This document shows, in pieces, positions 10,949 through 19,631 of a stretch of 64,000 bases of DNA. The DNA is from Methylacidiphilum kamchatkense Kam1 (GTDB lineage Bacteria > Verrucomicrobiota > Verrucomicrobiia > Methylacidiphilales > Methylacidiphilaceae). The stretch spans positions 62,001 to 126,000 of the forward strand of contig NZ_CP037899.1 in assembly GCF_007475525.1 (NCBI RefSeq). Reading direction: 5' to 3'. A program made the position numbers and the translations under genes. How positions within the stretch are numbered: the stretch's first letter is position 1; each line of letters begins with the position of its first letter. The notes under the pieces are model-generated. The model searched no databases, was not told the origin of the DNA, and worked only from the letters and a program-made list of their open reading frames with translations.

Positions 10949-12166
10949 ATGCAGCCTCTCCCTGGATTTCGTGATTTTTATCCTCCCGACTTTGCTTTTA
11001 GACAATTAATATTTTCTCGCTGGAGAGAAATATGCAGGCGTTTCAATTTTGTCGAATATGATGGACCGGTATTAGAGTCTTTAGAACTGTATCAAAAAAA
11101 GTCTGGAGAAGAGATACTCAATCAAATTTATCATTTTTTGGATAAAGGTAATCGGATTGTTGCATTAAGACCTGAAATGACGCCAACACTAGCCAGAATG
11201 ATTGAGGCCCATTATAAAGAATATAAGAAGCCTATTAAATGGTTTTCTATTCCCCAACTTTTTCGTTACGAACGAGCTCAAAAGGGGAGGTTGAGAGAGC
11301 ATTTCCAGCTTAATTGCGATATTATTGGAGAAGCTGATCTGGAAGCTGATATTGAGCTGATTAATCTTGCAATAGACATTCTCCGTTCTTTTGGCTTAGG
11401 CAAGGAAGATTTTATCGTTCGGATTAGTGACCGGCAGTTTTGGTCTGAATTCCTAACCAAAAAAGGAGTTGCCATAGAAGAATGGTACCAGTTTTTCCAG
11501 GCTATAGATAAGATCGAAAGAGATCCAAAAGAGGAGATTGAACGCCGATTAGGAGGATTAGCAAAAGAGGTATTTGAGTTAATTGAAAAGCCATGCCATT
11601 GGGAGAGATTCGAAGTTGTCTTAGAGGGGCTTCGTCATAGAAAGCTTGAAGAATATGCTCAGATAGATCTTAGAATCGTCCGAGGTTTGGCCTATTATAC
11701 GGGAATCGTGTATGAAATTTTTGATAAAGCTGGGAAATTTAGAGCTATTGCAGGAGGAGGGCGATATGATGATCTGCTTAAGCTCTTTGGAGGAGAAGAT
11801 ATCCCTGCGGCAGGATTTGGAATGGGGGATGTCGTTCTTGGCGAAATTCTTAAAGAAAAAAAACTTTTAGAGCCTTCTTTCCCACGGCTTGATGTGTATG
11901 TTGTTTTCCCAGAAGAGAAAAAAAATCCTCTTGGGCTCCTTTTGATCGAAGAATTACGGAGTAGTGGGTTTTCTGTTGAGTATTCATTCCATCCCTTGAA
12001 AATAAAGAAGCAACTGGCACAAGCCCAATCCCTTAATGCCCGATTTGCGCTTTTTGTGTCCGAAAAAATTGCAGAAGGATTCGTAGAACTAAAGAATATG
12101 GACGAAAGAAAGCAGTTTGTGGTACCGGTAGAACAATTGGTTGGATTGCTAGAGAAAAAAGACTAA
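10949..12166 (+). CDS. hisS: Histidyl-tRNA synthetase
   Basis: A 405-aa class II aminoacyl-tRNA synthetase charging tRNA-His. Motif 1 and the N-terminal signature LPGFRDFYPPDF, motif 2 RYERAQKGRLREHFQ, the histidine A loop RGLAYYTGIVYEIFD and motif 3 AIAGGGRYDDLLKLFGG are all intact. The C-terminal anticodon domain (from about residue 310) is present, which argues against the paralog HisZ. It opens a run of plus-strand genes with aspS and pyk. Confidence 0.9.
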   Translation: MQPLPGFRDFYPPDFAFRQLIFSRWREICRRFNFVEYDGPVLESLELYQKKSGEEILNQIYHFLDKGNRIVALRPEMTPTLARMIEAHYKEYKKPIKWFSIPQLFRYERAQKGRLREHFQLNCDIIGEADLEADIELINLAIDILRSFGLGKEDFIVRISDRQFWSEFLTKKGVAIEEWYQFFQAIDKIERDPKEEIERRLGGLAKEVFELIEKPCHWERFEVVLEGLRHRKLEEYAQIDLRIVRGLAYYTGIVYEIFDKAGKFRAIAGGGRYDDLLKLFGGEDIPAAGFGMGDVVLGEILKEKKLLEPSFPRLDVYVVFPEEKKNPLGLLLIEELRSSGFSVEYSFHPLKIKKQLAQAQSLNARFALFVSEKIAEGFVELKNMDERKQFVVPVEQLVGLLEKKD

Positions 12167-12210
12167 AATGAGGGCTCGGTAGTTTTTTCTTTTTCTTTTC
12201 TTTTTTGGGA

Positions 12211-12345
12211 ATGGACTTTTTAAAAGGATTTTCATCGCAACCGGATTGTTTTGAAACAACTAGGACGGTAGAGCACACGGTGGTGATGAAGCTTGCAGGC
12301 AGCTGTAAGACTTCCTGTTTGAGAATGAAATTGAGGTTTAAATGA
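12211..12345 (+). CDS. Possible 44-codon ORF coupled to aspS
   Basis: A short ORF beginning MDFLKGFSSQPD lies in the hisS-aspS gap and ends in TGA at 12343-12345. That stop overlaps the aspS ATG (12342) in the classic ATGA arrangement, the usual mark of translational coupling. A purine-rich TTGGGA directly precedes its ATG. The peptide is basic with three cysteines, has no signal peptide, and I recognise no family. It could be a real small protein, a leader peptide controlling aspS, or chance; the evidence is positional only. Confidence 0.3.
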   Translation: MDFLKGFSSQPDCFETTRTVEHTVVMKLAGSCKTSCLRMKLRFK

Positions 12346-14164
12346 AAAAAAATTTTCAGCAATATAGGACTCATTTATGTCATGAGCTTGGTTTGAAGGA
12401 TGTTGGGCAAAAGGTAAGTCTATGTGGCTGGGTACAATCGAAAAGAGATCATGGTGGTCTTTTATTTATTGATCTTCGAGACAGAGAAGGCGTAACACAG
12501 GTTGTTTTTCATCCGGACAAAGATCCTGTCCTTTTTGCTTCTGCAAAACAAATTAAAGATGAGTTTGTAATCAAAGTAGAAGGCGTAGTAGTAGAAAGAC
12601 CAGCGGGGACCAAAAATGCAGCTATACCTACTGGAGAAATCGAACTGGAAGCTGAAAAACTTGAAATTTTGAACCCTTCGCTACCCTTGCCTTTTAACTT
12701 AGACGAACCAATTGAAAATGAGGAATTAAGATTATCCTTCCGTTTTCTTGATTTAAGGAGGAAAAAACTCCTGAATGCTTTAAAACTTCGTCATCAAGTG
12801 ACCTATGTGGTCAGAGATTATCTTACAAGCAAAGGTTTTCTAGAAATTGAGACCCCTATTTTATCTAAAAGTACTCCGGAGGGAGCCAGAGATTTTTTGG
12901 TACCAAGCCGACTCTCTCCTGGTAAGTTTTACGCGTTGCCTCAGGCTCCGCAACAATATAAACAATTGCTTATGGTGGCGGGCATTGATAAGTATTTTCA
13001 AATTGCTCGCTGTTTCCGAGACGAAGATTTGCGTTCTGACAGACAACCCGAGTTTACCCAGATAGATATAGAAGCCTCTTTTGTAGTTGTTGATGACATT
13101 CTGCAGTGGGTTGAAGAAATGATTCAGCAGATTTTTTCAAAGGTACTTGGCATTGAACTTTCTGTTCCTTTTGCTCGTATTACTTACAAGCAAGCATTGG
13201 ATCTTTACGGTTCTGATAAGCCCGATCTGAGAATAGCTTGGCAAATACAAGATGTTGGAGAGGTGTTTGAGAATACGGAGTTTAAAATCTTTCGTGAAGT
13301 CCTTGCCAAAGGAGGGGTCATTAAAGCAATAAATGCTAAAAAGGCAAGTCCAATGGTTGGTCCAGCGGGAATAGCAGAACTGGAAGAATTGGCTAAGTCA
13401 ATGGGAGCAAAAGGATTAGCTTATATTCGAATTGAAGATAGAGAGTGGAAATCACCCATAGTTAAGTTCTTTTCTATGGAGGAACGGAAAAGGCTAGAGA
13501 ATGTTCTTGGGATAGAACCTGCTGATTTGATTTTGTTTAGCGCTGGTCCATGGGAGCAGGCTTGTCAAGTGCTTGGAAAAGTAAGGTTGCAATTGGCAGA
13601 AATGACGCGCAGTGTGGCACCAAATGAATGGAAATTTGTCTGGGTGACGGATTTTCCTCTTTTTGAATACAGCCCCTAGAACAGAAATGGAATAGTGTTC
13701 ATCATCCTTTTACTAGACCCTGTCAAGAAGATGTAGGCAAACTGGATAGTGGTAGATATGATGAGATTCGAGCGCTTGCTTATGATATCGTCTTAAACGG
13801 TGTGGAACTTGGAGGAGGAAGTATTCGAATTCATGAAAGAGAACTTCAAGAGAAAATATTTTCCATTCTTGGTATTGATAAAGAACGACAGAAGCTACTT
13901 TTTGGTCATCTCCTTAAAGCTTTTCAATATGGAGCCCCGCCTCATGGTGGGATAGCCTTAGGGCTAGATAGGTTTGTTATGCTCCTGAGCGGAGCTGAAA
14001 CGATCAGAGATGTCATAGCTTTTCCAAAAAACCGGCATGGAGTTGATCTTCTTACTCAGTCTCCTTCGGAGGTGGACTCTCAGCAGCTTAAAGAACTTCA
14101 CATTAAGCTGAATTTCCCTTCCTTAGATTCCAGACTACGGCAAGAACCTGAAATAGAACCTTAA
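12342..14164 (+). CDS. aspS: Aspartyl-tRNA synthetase, interrupted by a -1 frameshift
   Basis: The bacterial-type AspRS has an OB-fold anticodon domain (CGWVQSKRDHGGLLFIDLRD), class II motif 2 (FQIARCFRDEDLRSDRQPEF), the GAD insertion domain and motif 3 (GGIALGLDRFVMLL). The frame stops at 13679 just after DFPLFEYSP. One extra C in the four-C run at 13673-13676 reads on as SPLEQKWNSVHHPFTRP, the expected sequence, and continues to 14164 for about 607 aa, the normal length. The enzyme is essential, so an assembly error is the simplest explanation. Bacterial AspRS of this type may be discriminating (Asp only) or also charge tRNA-Asn; sequence alone does not settle this. Confidence 0.9.
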
Positions 14165-14207
14165 GGCTGAAAATGAGTTTATATGAGCAAGAGAGGGAGC
14201 AACAAGA

Positions 14208-15638
14208 ATGATTCCATTTAAAAATTGGAAACGTCGAACTAAATTAATAGCGACTCTGGGACCGGCCACAGAATCAGGAGAAATGATTTCTTCTTTGATA
14301 GAAAGCGGAGTCGATATTTTCCGTTTCAACATGTCTCATGGGAAACCTGACTGGGTTAGAGAGAAAGCGGCTCTTATTCAGGAGTTTTCAAGAAGGGCTG
14401 GAAAGTATGTTGGTATGCTCCTAGATACACAAGGACCAGCCATTCGCACGGGTGATTTGCCTGATCAAATGCAATTGAAGCCGGGAGATATCTTTACTTT
14501 TACTGTTCGAGGAGAAAAGGTGGAAGATCAGCATTCCGTTTCTGTCAATTATGATGACATTGTCAATGATATCCAAGTCGGAGATGTCGTTCTGGTGGAT
14601 AACGGAAATATTCAAATGAAAGTAATTTCGAAAGAAAAGAATTTTTTGCGCTGCGAAGTGTTGACTCCAGGGGTTATGAAAAGCAGACGGCATATTAATA
14701 TTCCTGGGGTTCGGATTAATTTGCCACCATTGACTCAAAAAGATCTAAGAGATATTCAGTTGGGAATCGAGTGTGGAATGGATTTCTTTGCCTTATCTTT
14801 TGTAAGGGAAGCAAACGATTGTGATTTGCTGCGTCAAATTCTCATTTCGAAAGGATCTAGCGGAAAAGTTATTGCTAAAATAGAGGATCAGCTAGCCGTT
14901 AAAAATCTTTTCCAAATTATCGATTCTTCAGATGCCATTATGATTGCCCGTGGAGATTTAGGCATAGAATGTCCTTTTGAAGAACTACCTATTATCCAAA
15001 GACGGATCGTTAAATCCTGCATCCAGAAGAGAAAACCGGTGATCGTTGCCACACACCTCCTTGAGAGCATGATTGTGAATCCTGCACCTACCCGTGCTGA
15101 AATTACAGATATAGCCAATGCCGTTTATGAACAGGCTGATTGTCTCATGCTATCTGGGGAAACAGCTTCAGGGAGATATCCTGTAGAATGCGTCAAAATT
15201 TTGGATCGTGTGGCTGTGAGAACTGAGAAAAGCGGTGGGGCAGGATATGCTTCACTTGTTGAACTTTTGGGAGACGAAGAAAAATTAGCTAAAACAGCTG
15301 TTCATCTTGCGGACGATGTTGGGGCTCCAGCTATATGCGTGTTTACTCGTTTTGGATTTTTAGCAAGTTTAATTGCGGGGCTTAGACCTCGATACTCAGT
15401 GATCTATGCTTTCTGTCCCGATGAAGAAGTATGTCGAAAACTCACCTTAAATTATGGGGTCGAACCTTGTTATGTAGTCTTCCCCAAAAGCCAGGAAGAG
15501 AGCATCGAATTGGTTGAAAAATTTTTAAAAACAAAAGGCATAGAGAGTGGCCAGAAAATTGTCTTGATCTCTGAAGTGCCTTTAAAAGGAGAAAGAGACC
15601 GGTTTATATTACTTCATCAACTCCATTATATTGAATAA
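14208..15638 (+). CDS. pyk: Pyruvate kinase
   Basis: A 476-aa glycolytic enzyme making pyruvate and ATP from phosphoenolpyruvate. It has the N-terminal ATLGPATES and FRFNMSHG motifs, the active-site signature IAKIEDQLAVKN and the Mg/K-binding region IMIARGDLGIECPFEELP, followed by HLLESMI and SGETASGRYPVE. The C-terminal regulatory domain is complete. A GAGGGAGC Shine-Dalgarno lies about 10 nt before the ATG. The SDR gene follows after 17 bp. Confidence 0.94.
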   Translation: MIPFKNWKRRTKLIATLGPATESGEMISSLIESGVDIFRFNMSHGKPDWVREKAALIQEFSRRAGKYVGMLLDTQGPAIRTGDLPDQMQLKPGDIFTFTVRGEKVEDQHSVSVNYDDIVNDIQVGDVVLVDNGNIQMKVISKEKNFLRCEVLTPGVMKSRRHINIPGVRINLPPLTQKDLRDIQLGIECGMDFFALSFVREANDCDLLRQILISKGSSGKVIAKIEDQLAVKNLFQIIDSSDAIMIARGDLGIECPFEELPIIQRRIVKSCIQKRKPVIVATHLLESMIVNPAPTRAEITDIANAVYEQADCLMLSGETASGRYPVECVKILDRVAVRTEKSGGAGYASLVELLGDEEKLAKTAVHLADDVGAPAICVFTRFGFLASLIAGLRPRYSVIYAFCPDEEVCRKLTLNYGVEPCYVVFPKSQEESIELVEKFLKTKGIESGQKIVLISEVPLKGERDRFILLHQLHYIE

Positions 15639-15655
15639 TTGAATTCCTTCCACTT

Positions 15656-16507
15656 ATGAAATCTTTCAGAGGAATGACCGCCTTGGTTACTGGGGCTTCT
15701 TCTGGATTAGGTTCTGAATTTGCTCGCCAGCTAGCTCAGGAAGTCAGCCAGCTTTTGCTCACTTCTAGAAGAGCTGAACGTTTGCATGCTCTTACGGAAG
15801 AACTTCAAAAGCAATCGCCTCATATCCGAGTTTTTTCTATTCCAGCTGATCTAAGTTGTCAAAAGGGGAGAGAAATTCTTGCTGATTGGTTAGCTGCAGA
15901 AAAGACAGAAGTGGACATTTTGATTAACAATGCGGGCTGTGGAGATTATGGTCCTTTTGAAGAATGTCAATTCGAACGAGTGCGTTCGCTCTTGGAACTT
16001 AACATTGTTTCTTTAACTTATTTAACTCGATTGGTTCTCCCGGATATGCTTAGGAAAAAAAGGGGGGTAATTATCAATATTGGTTCGATCGTCGGCAGAA
16101 AACCTCTTCCGACATGTGCTGCCTATTCTGGATCCAAAAGCTATGTTCATGCTTTTTCTGAAGCCTTAAGATGGGAAATAGAAGGCAGTGGGGTGACTCT
16201 GACTGTCATTGCTCCAGGACCGTTGGAGACGGAATTTTTTATAAAAGCATCCAGAAAAGGAACGGATACAAAACCTTTTGTCCCGCCTTTTATGTGGGTA
16301 CCTTTAAAAAAAGTGGTTCATGAGTCTTTGATGGCGGCTAAAGCAGGGAAAGCTTTTTATGTTCCTGGTTTCTGTACCCGTATCGCTTCTTTTTTGCATT
16401 ATCTAACCCCTTCTAGTTTGCTGCGATATATTTATCAGCTGATCTTACCTATAAAATGTCGAAAAGACTCTTCAAAAGAAGAAAAATTTACCTGTAGCTT
16501 GGACTAG
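15656..16507 (+). CDS. Short-chain dehydrogenase/reductase
   Basis: A classical SDR of 283 aa. The NAD(P)-binding TGASSGLGSEFA is at residues 12-23, the NNAG motif is at about residue 90, and the catalytic Ser and YxxxK appear in the YSGSKSYVHAFSEALRWE segment. The Arg-rich SRRAER after beta-2 suggests NADPH preference. Proteins of this subgroup often reduce keto-acyl or sugar-like substrates, but the substrate cannot be read from the sequence. It follows pyk by 17 bp. Confidence 0.87.
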   Translation: MKSFRGMTALVTGASSGLGSEFARQLAQEVSQLLLTSRRAERLHALTEELQKQSPHIRVFSIPADLSCQKGREILADWLAAEKTEVDILINNAGCGDYGPFEECQFERVRSLLELNIVSLTYLTRLVLPDMLRKKRGVIINIGSIVGRKPLPTCAAYSGSKSYVHAFSEALRWEIEGSGVTLTVIAPGPLETEFFIKASRKGTDTKPFVPPFMWVPLKKVVHESLMAAKAGKAFYVPGFCTRIASFLHYLTPSSLLRYIYQLILPIKCRKDSSKEEKFTCSLD

Positions 16508-16607
16508 CAAAGAACTATCTTGTGCTTCCTTTTTATTATAGCAGCCTGCGAAGGATCTTTTTAGAGAGTCTTGACACTCAAAGTCTCACCCATTAAAAAG
16601 GGATTAT

Positions 16608-17351
16608 ATGAAACATTCAATTCCTACTGAAATTCGTAACGCCCAAGGGGAACGGTTGGATTTTGTGTATATTCCTGGCTTAGAAGAAAACAATACATTG
16701 GTAATTATTGCCCATGGGATTACTGCACATAAAGATCGGCCAATGCTTGTCGAGTTATCAAATCATTTAGCAAAAAATGGGATTCATTCTCTCCGCTTTT
16801 CCTTTTCTGGACACGGAAAATCTGAAGGCAAATTTGAAGAATTTACCCCCACAAAAGAAGTTGGGGATCTGCAGTCGGTTATTGATTCCTTGCCAGGATG
16901 GCGGTATGGGTATGTCGGGCATAGTCTTGGTGCTGCAGTAGGCGTTTTATTTGCTAGTAAAGATCCAAGGATCTCTTTTTTGGTCTCCTTGGCGGGAATG
17001 GCTTATACAGCTGCCTTTGCTCAACGAGAATTCGGAAACGTTACCCCCGGGGAAGGATGCATGTGGGATATGCCAGAATTTCCTCTTTCTAAAGCATTGA
17101 TAGAGGATATGAATAGGATTGATAATGTAATAGAGGCAGCAAAAAAGATTCGAGTACCTTGGCTTTTTATTCATGGTCTGGCAGATGATGTTGTACCTCC
17201 TCAAGATTCCCGAGATTTGTTTGCTATTGCATCGGAACCAAAAAAATTGATTGAAATTCCTGGGTGTGATCATCTTTTCCCTCCGCCTCATGACGCGTTT
17301 ATGGCTGAAGCGGTTGTCAATTGGTTAAAAGAACTCCGATTGATATCCTAA
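16608..17351 (+). CDS. Alpha/beta hydrolase
   Basis: A 247-aa serine hydrolase of the alpha/beta fold. The nucleophile elbow is GHSLGA (Ser in YVGHSLGAAVGV), the acid is probably the Asp of FIHGLADDVVPP, and the late histidine is in PGCDHLFPPP. The oxyanion HGIT motif lies near residue 35. It resembles the cinnamoyl-esterase/dienelactone-like acyl esterases that act on soluble esters. No signal peptide, so cytoplasmic. The physiological substrate is unknown. Confidence 0.86.
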   Translation: MKHSIPTEIRNAQGERLDFVYIPGLEENNTLVIIAHGITAHKDRPMLVELSNHLAKNGIHSLRFSFSGHGKSEGKFEEFTPTKEVGDLQSVIDSLPGWRYGYVGHSLGAAVGVLFASKDPRISFLVSLAGMAYTAAFAQREFGNVTPGEGCMWDMPEFPLSKALIEDMNRIDNVIEAAKKIRVPWLFIHGLADDVVPPQDSRDLFAIASEPKKLIEIPGCDHLFPPPHDAFMAEAVVNWLKELRLIS

Positions 17352-17524
17352 GTCCCCTATTGCTATAAAATAAGGGGAGGATGGAAGGTCCAAGCCCTTT
17401 CTTCCTACAAATCAGTTTATTGATCGTCGTGTTTGTGAATTGAAAACATTATGAGTAGGTATGATATTCAATTGAATCATTGGCTTTCTATTTATTTAAA
17501 ATAGGTGCAAAGGAAAAACAGAAA

Positions 17525-18094
17525 ATGGGCGTGCATTCTGATGATTGGATCCGGCAGATGGTAAAAAAAAATCGAATGATTGAGCCTTTTGAAGAATCGC
17601 AGGTTCGAAAGAAAGCGGATGGCTCTCTGGCTATAAGTTTTGGTCTTTCAAGTTACGGGTATGACTTAAGGGTCTCTAGGGAGTTTAAGATTTTTACAAA
17701 TGTTTTTAATACAGTTGTCGATCCTAAGGCTTTTGATTCTCGTTCTTTTGTTGAGATCGAATCAGACTGTTGTATTATTCCTCCTAATTCTTTTGCTTTG
17801 GCTAGAAGTGTTGAATATTTTAGAATTCCTAGGGATGTTATAACTATCTGTCTTGGAAAATCCACTTACGCTCGTTGTGGAATCATCGTCAATGTGACCC
17901 CTTTCGAACCTGAATGGGAAGGGTATGCAACCCTAGAAATTTCAAATACTACCCCACTACCAGCAAAAGTCTATGCTGAAGAAGGACTTGCTCAGGTCAT
18001 TTTTATCCAAGCCTGCGAACTCTGTTCGACCTCTTATGCGGATAGAAATGGGAAGTATATGCATCAGCAAGGCGTAACGGTTCCAAGATTATAA
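17525..18094 (+). CDS. dcd: dCTP deaminase
   Basis: Converts dCTP to dUTP, feeding dTMP synthesis by ThyA (60.0-60.8 kb). The ATG at 17525 gives 189 aa and the expected family N-terminus [11 protein letters not shown]. An upstream in-frame start at 17480 would add 15 unconserved residues. Signature regions are [24 protein letters not shown], the active-site [36 protein letters not shown] and the C-terminal [11 protein letters not shown] monofunctional, not dCTP deaminase/dUTPase, enzyme is likely but not provable by eye. Confidence 0.92.
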   Translation: MGVHSDDWIRQMVKKNRMIEPFEESQVRKKADGSLAISFGLSSYGYDLRVSREFKIFTNVFNTVVDPKAFDSRSFVEIESDCCIIPPNSFALARSVEYFRIPRDVITICLGKSTYARCGIIVNVTPFEPEWEGYATLEISNTTPLPAKVYAEEGLAQVIFIQACELCSTSYADRNGKYMHQQGVTVPRL

Positions 18095-18129
18095 TTTGAT
18101 CTTTCTTTTATTTCCCTAATATTCTAAGT

Positions 18130-19218
18130 GTGAAACATATTCTTGATCAGTTACCCTCTGAATGGGAACTTTTTGATTCCCTGCCTGAGTATCGGAAAAC
18201 CCAGGTTTTGGATTGGATCTTCAAAAAGAAAGTTTTTTCTTTTTTTTCTATGACCAACCTCCCCTTAACACTCCGAGAGAGGCTTACTGAAAACTATGTG
18301 ATCAAAACATTGGAGTTAGAAAAAGAAAACAATTCTCAAGACGGAACGAAAAAGTTTTTATGGAAACTTTCTGATAGCCAATACATTGAGTCAGTCCTTA
18401 TCCCCGCTTCTGATGGTACAGGAAGTTTGAGACGTTTGACTCTTTGTGTTTCGACTCAGGTTGGTTGTCCTTTAAAATGCGGATTTTGTGCCAGTGGGCT
18501 TTTTGGGTTTAAAAGAAATCTTAGCTGTGGCGAAATTGTTGAGCAAGTGCTCCTTTCAGAAGCAATTGCTAAAGAAAGAATAAGCCATATAGTCTTTATG
18601 GGCATGGGGGAACCCCTTCTCAATTACGAGCAACTTATCCAAGCCATTCGATTGATTACCTCTTCTTGGGGATTGAGCATTAGTCCAAGAAGAATAACTA
18701 TTTCCACAAGTGGCATCGTCCCTAATATCCTTAGATTGGCAAACGAATCCTTACCATTTCGGTTGGCTATTTCTTTGCATGCTACCACCGACGAATTACG
18801 AAATAAGCTGATGCCAATTAATAGGAAATACCCATTGCGAGACCTTTTAAAGAGCTGTGAAGAATTTTGTTCTAAAAGAAAACAGAAAATCACCCTAGAA
18901 TATATCTTAATTGCTGGAGTGAATGATCGGATGGAAGATGTTGAACGACTTGCAAAAATTGCCCAATCACTGAAGGCCAAAGTTAATCTTATCGCCTACA
19001 ACCCTATATTGCAGATGCCATGGAAGACGCCAAAGCAAAAGGAGATCATGACCTTTCTTCGTAAACTACAAATAAAAGGCGTACAAGTCTCTCTCAGACA
19101 AGAGAGAGGAAGAGACATTGATGGAGCTTGTGGACAGCTAAGACTAAGACAGATCGAAAACCAGCTATTAAAAAAAGATGAAAAGCCTTTTTCTCAGGAC
19201 TTGCTCATCGCCGATTAA
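18130..19218 (+). CDS. rlmN: Dual-specificity 23S rRNA/tRNA adenine-C2 methyltransferase RlmN
   Basis: A radical-SAM enzyme of 362 aa that methylates A2503 of 23S rRNA and A37 of some tRNAs. The cluster motif is CPLKCGFCASG (CxxxCxxC), followed by MGMGEPLLNYE. A C-terminal cysteine in DGACGQL and an internal cysteine provide the methyl-transfer pair. The start is a GTG. The gene closes the plus-strand run from hisS and is convergent with the DUF3088 gene. Confidence 0.92.
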   Translation: MKHILDQLPSEWELFDSLPEYRKTQVLDWIFKKKVFSFFSMTNLPLTLRERLTENYVIKTLELEKENNSQDGTKKFLWKLSDSQYIESVLIPASDGTGSLRRLTLCVSTQVGCPLKCGFCASGLFGFKRNLSCGEIVEQVLLSEAIAKERISHIVFMGMGEPLLNYEQLIQAIRLITSSWGLSISPRRITISTSGIVPNILRLANESLPFRLAISLHATTDELRNKLMPINRKYPLRDLLKSCEEFCSKRKQKITLEYILIAGVNDRMEDVERLAKIAQSLKAKVNLIAYNPILQMPWKTPKQKEIMTFLRKLQIKGVQVSLRQERGRDIDGACGQLRLRQIENQLLKKDEKPFSQDLLIAD

Positions 19219-19250
19219 ACTAGAAACGATATCCTCTTTCTGTTTTATTA

Positions 19251-19595
19251 TTAGAAATGTGGTCTTGGGATTTTGAACTCCTTGGATAGATAAATGCCTA
19301 TTTCTTCAGGTTCATTTAGGAAAAACTTATTCCCATGTTTTTTCGCTTTAAAAGGAATGGATGGATCCATGGGATGGTCAAAAATAATAACTGGACAGGA
19401 TTGGTTTTCCTCTCCGATTAGATCGATGATTTCTTTTCTAGGTTTTTCAAAGGAAACATAGCAAACTTTTAAACTGTCTTTTAATTGCGGATAAGTTTTT
19501 AAAACCCCTTCAAAGATCATACAATAAGGACAATAATAAGGATCGCCTGGCCCATCATAAAATCCAGGCTTTAGCAAGTACAATAGTGGTTGCAT
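19251..19595 (-). CDS. DUF3088 family protein, thioredoxin-like
   Basis: About 114 aa from the ATG at 19595 (QPLLYLLKPGF). A start at 19631 is possible but adds unconserved residues. The segment DPYYCPYCMIFEGVL carries a CPYC pair like a glutaredoxin or thioredoxin active site, and SCPVIIFDHP resembles the cis-proline loop. It matches what I know of DUF3088, a family without an assigned function. A redox role is inference. It ends 36 bp before the porin start region on the same strand order. Confidence 0.7.
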   Translation of the reverse strand: MQPLLYLLKPGFYDGPGDPYYCPYCMIFEGVLKTYPQLKDSLKVCYVSFEKPRKEIIDLIGEENQSCPVIIFDHPMDPSIPFKAKKHGNKFFLNEPEEIGIYLSKEFKIPRPHF

Positions 19596-19631
19596 AGAAT
19601 ACCCTTTCCTTTCAAAAAATAATCTACTCAC

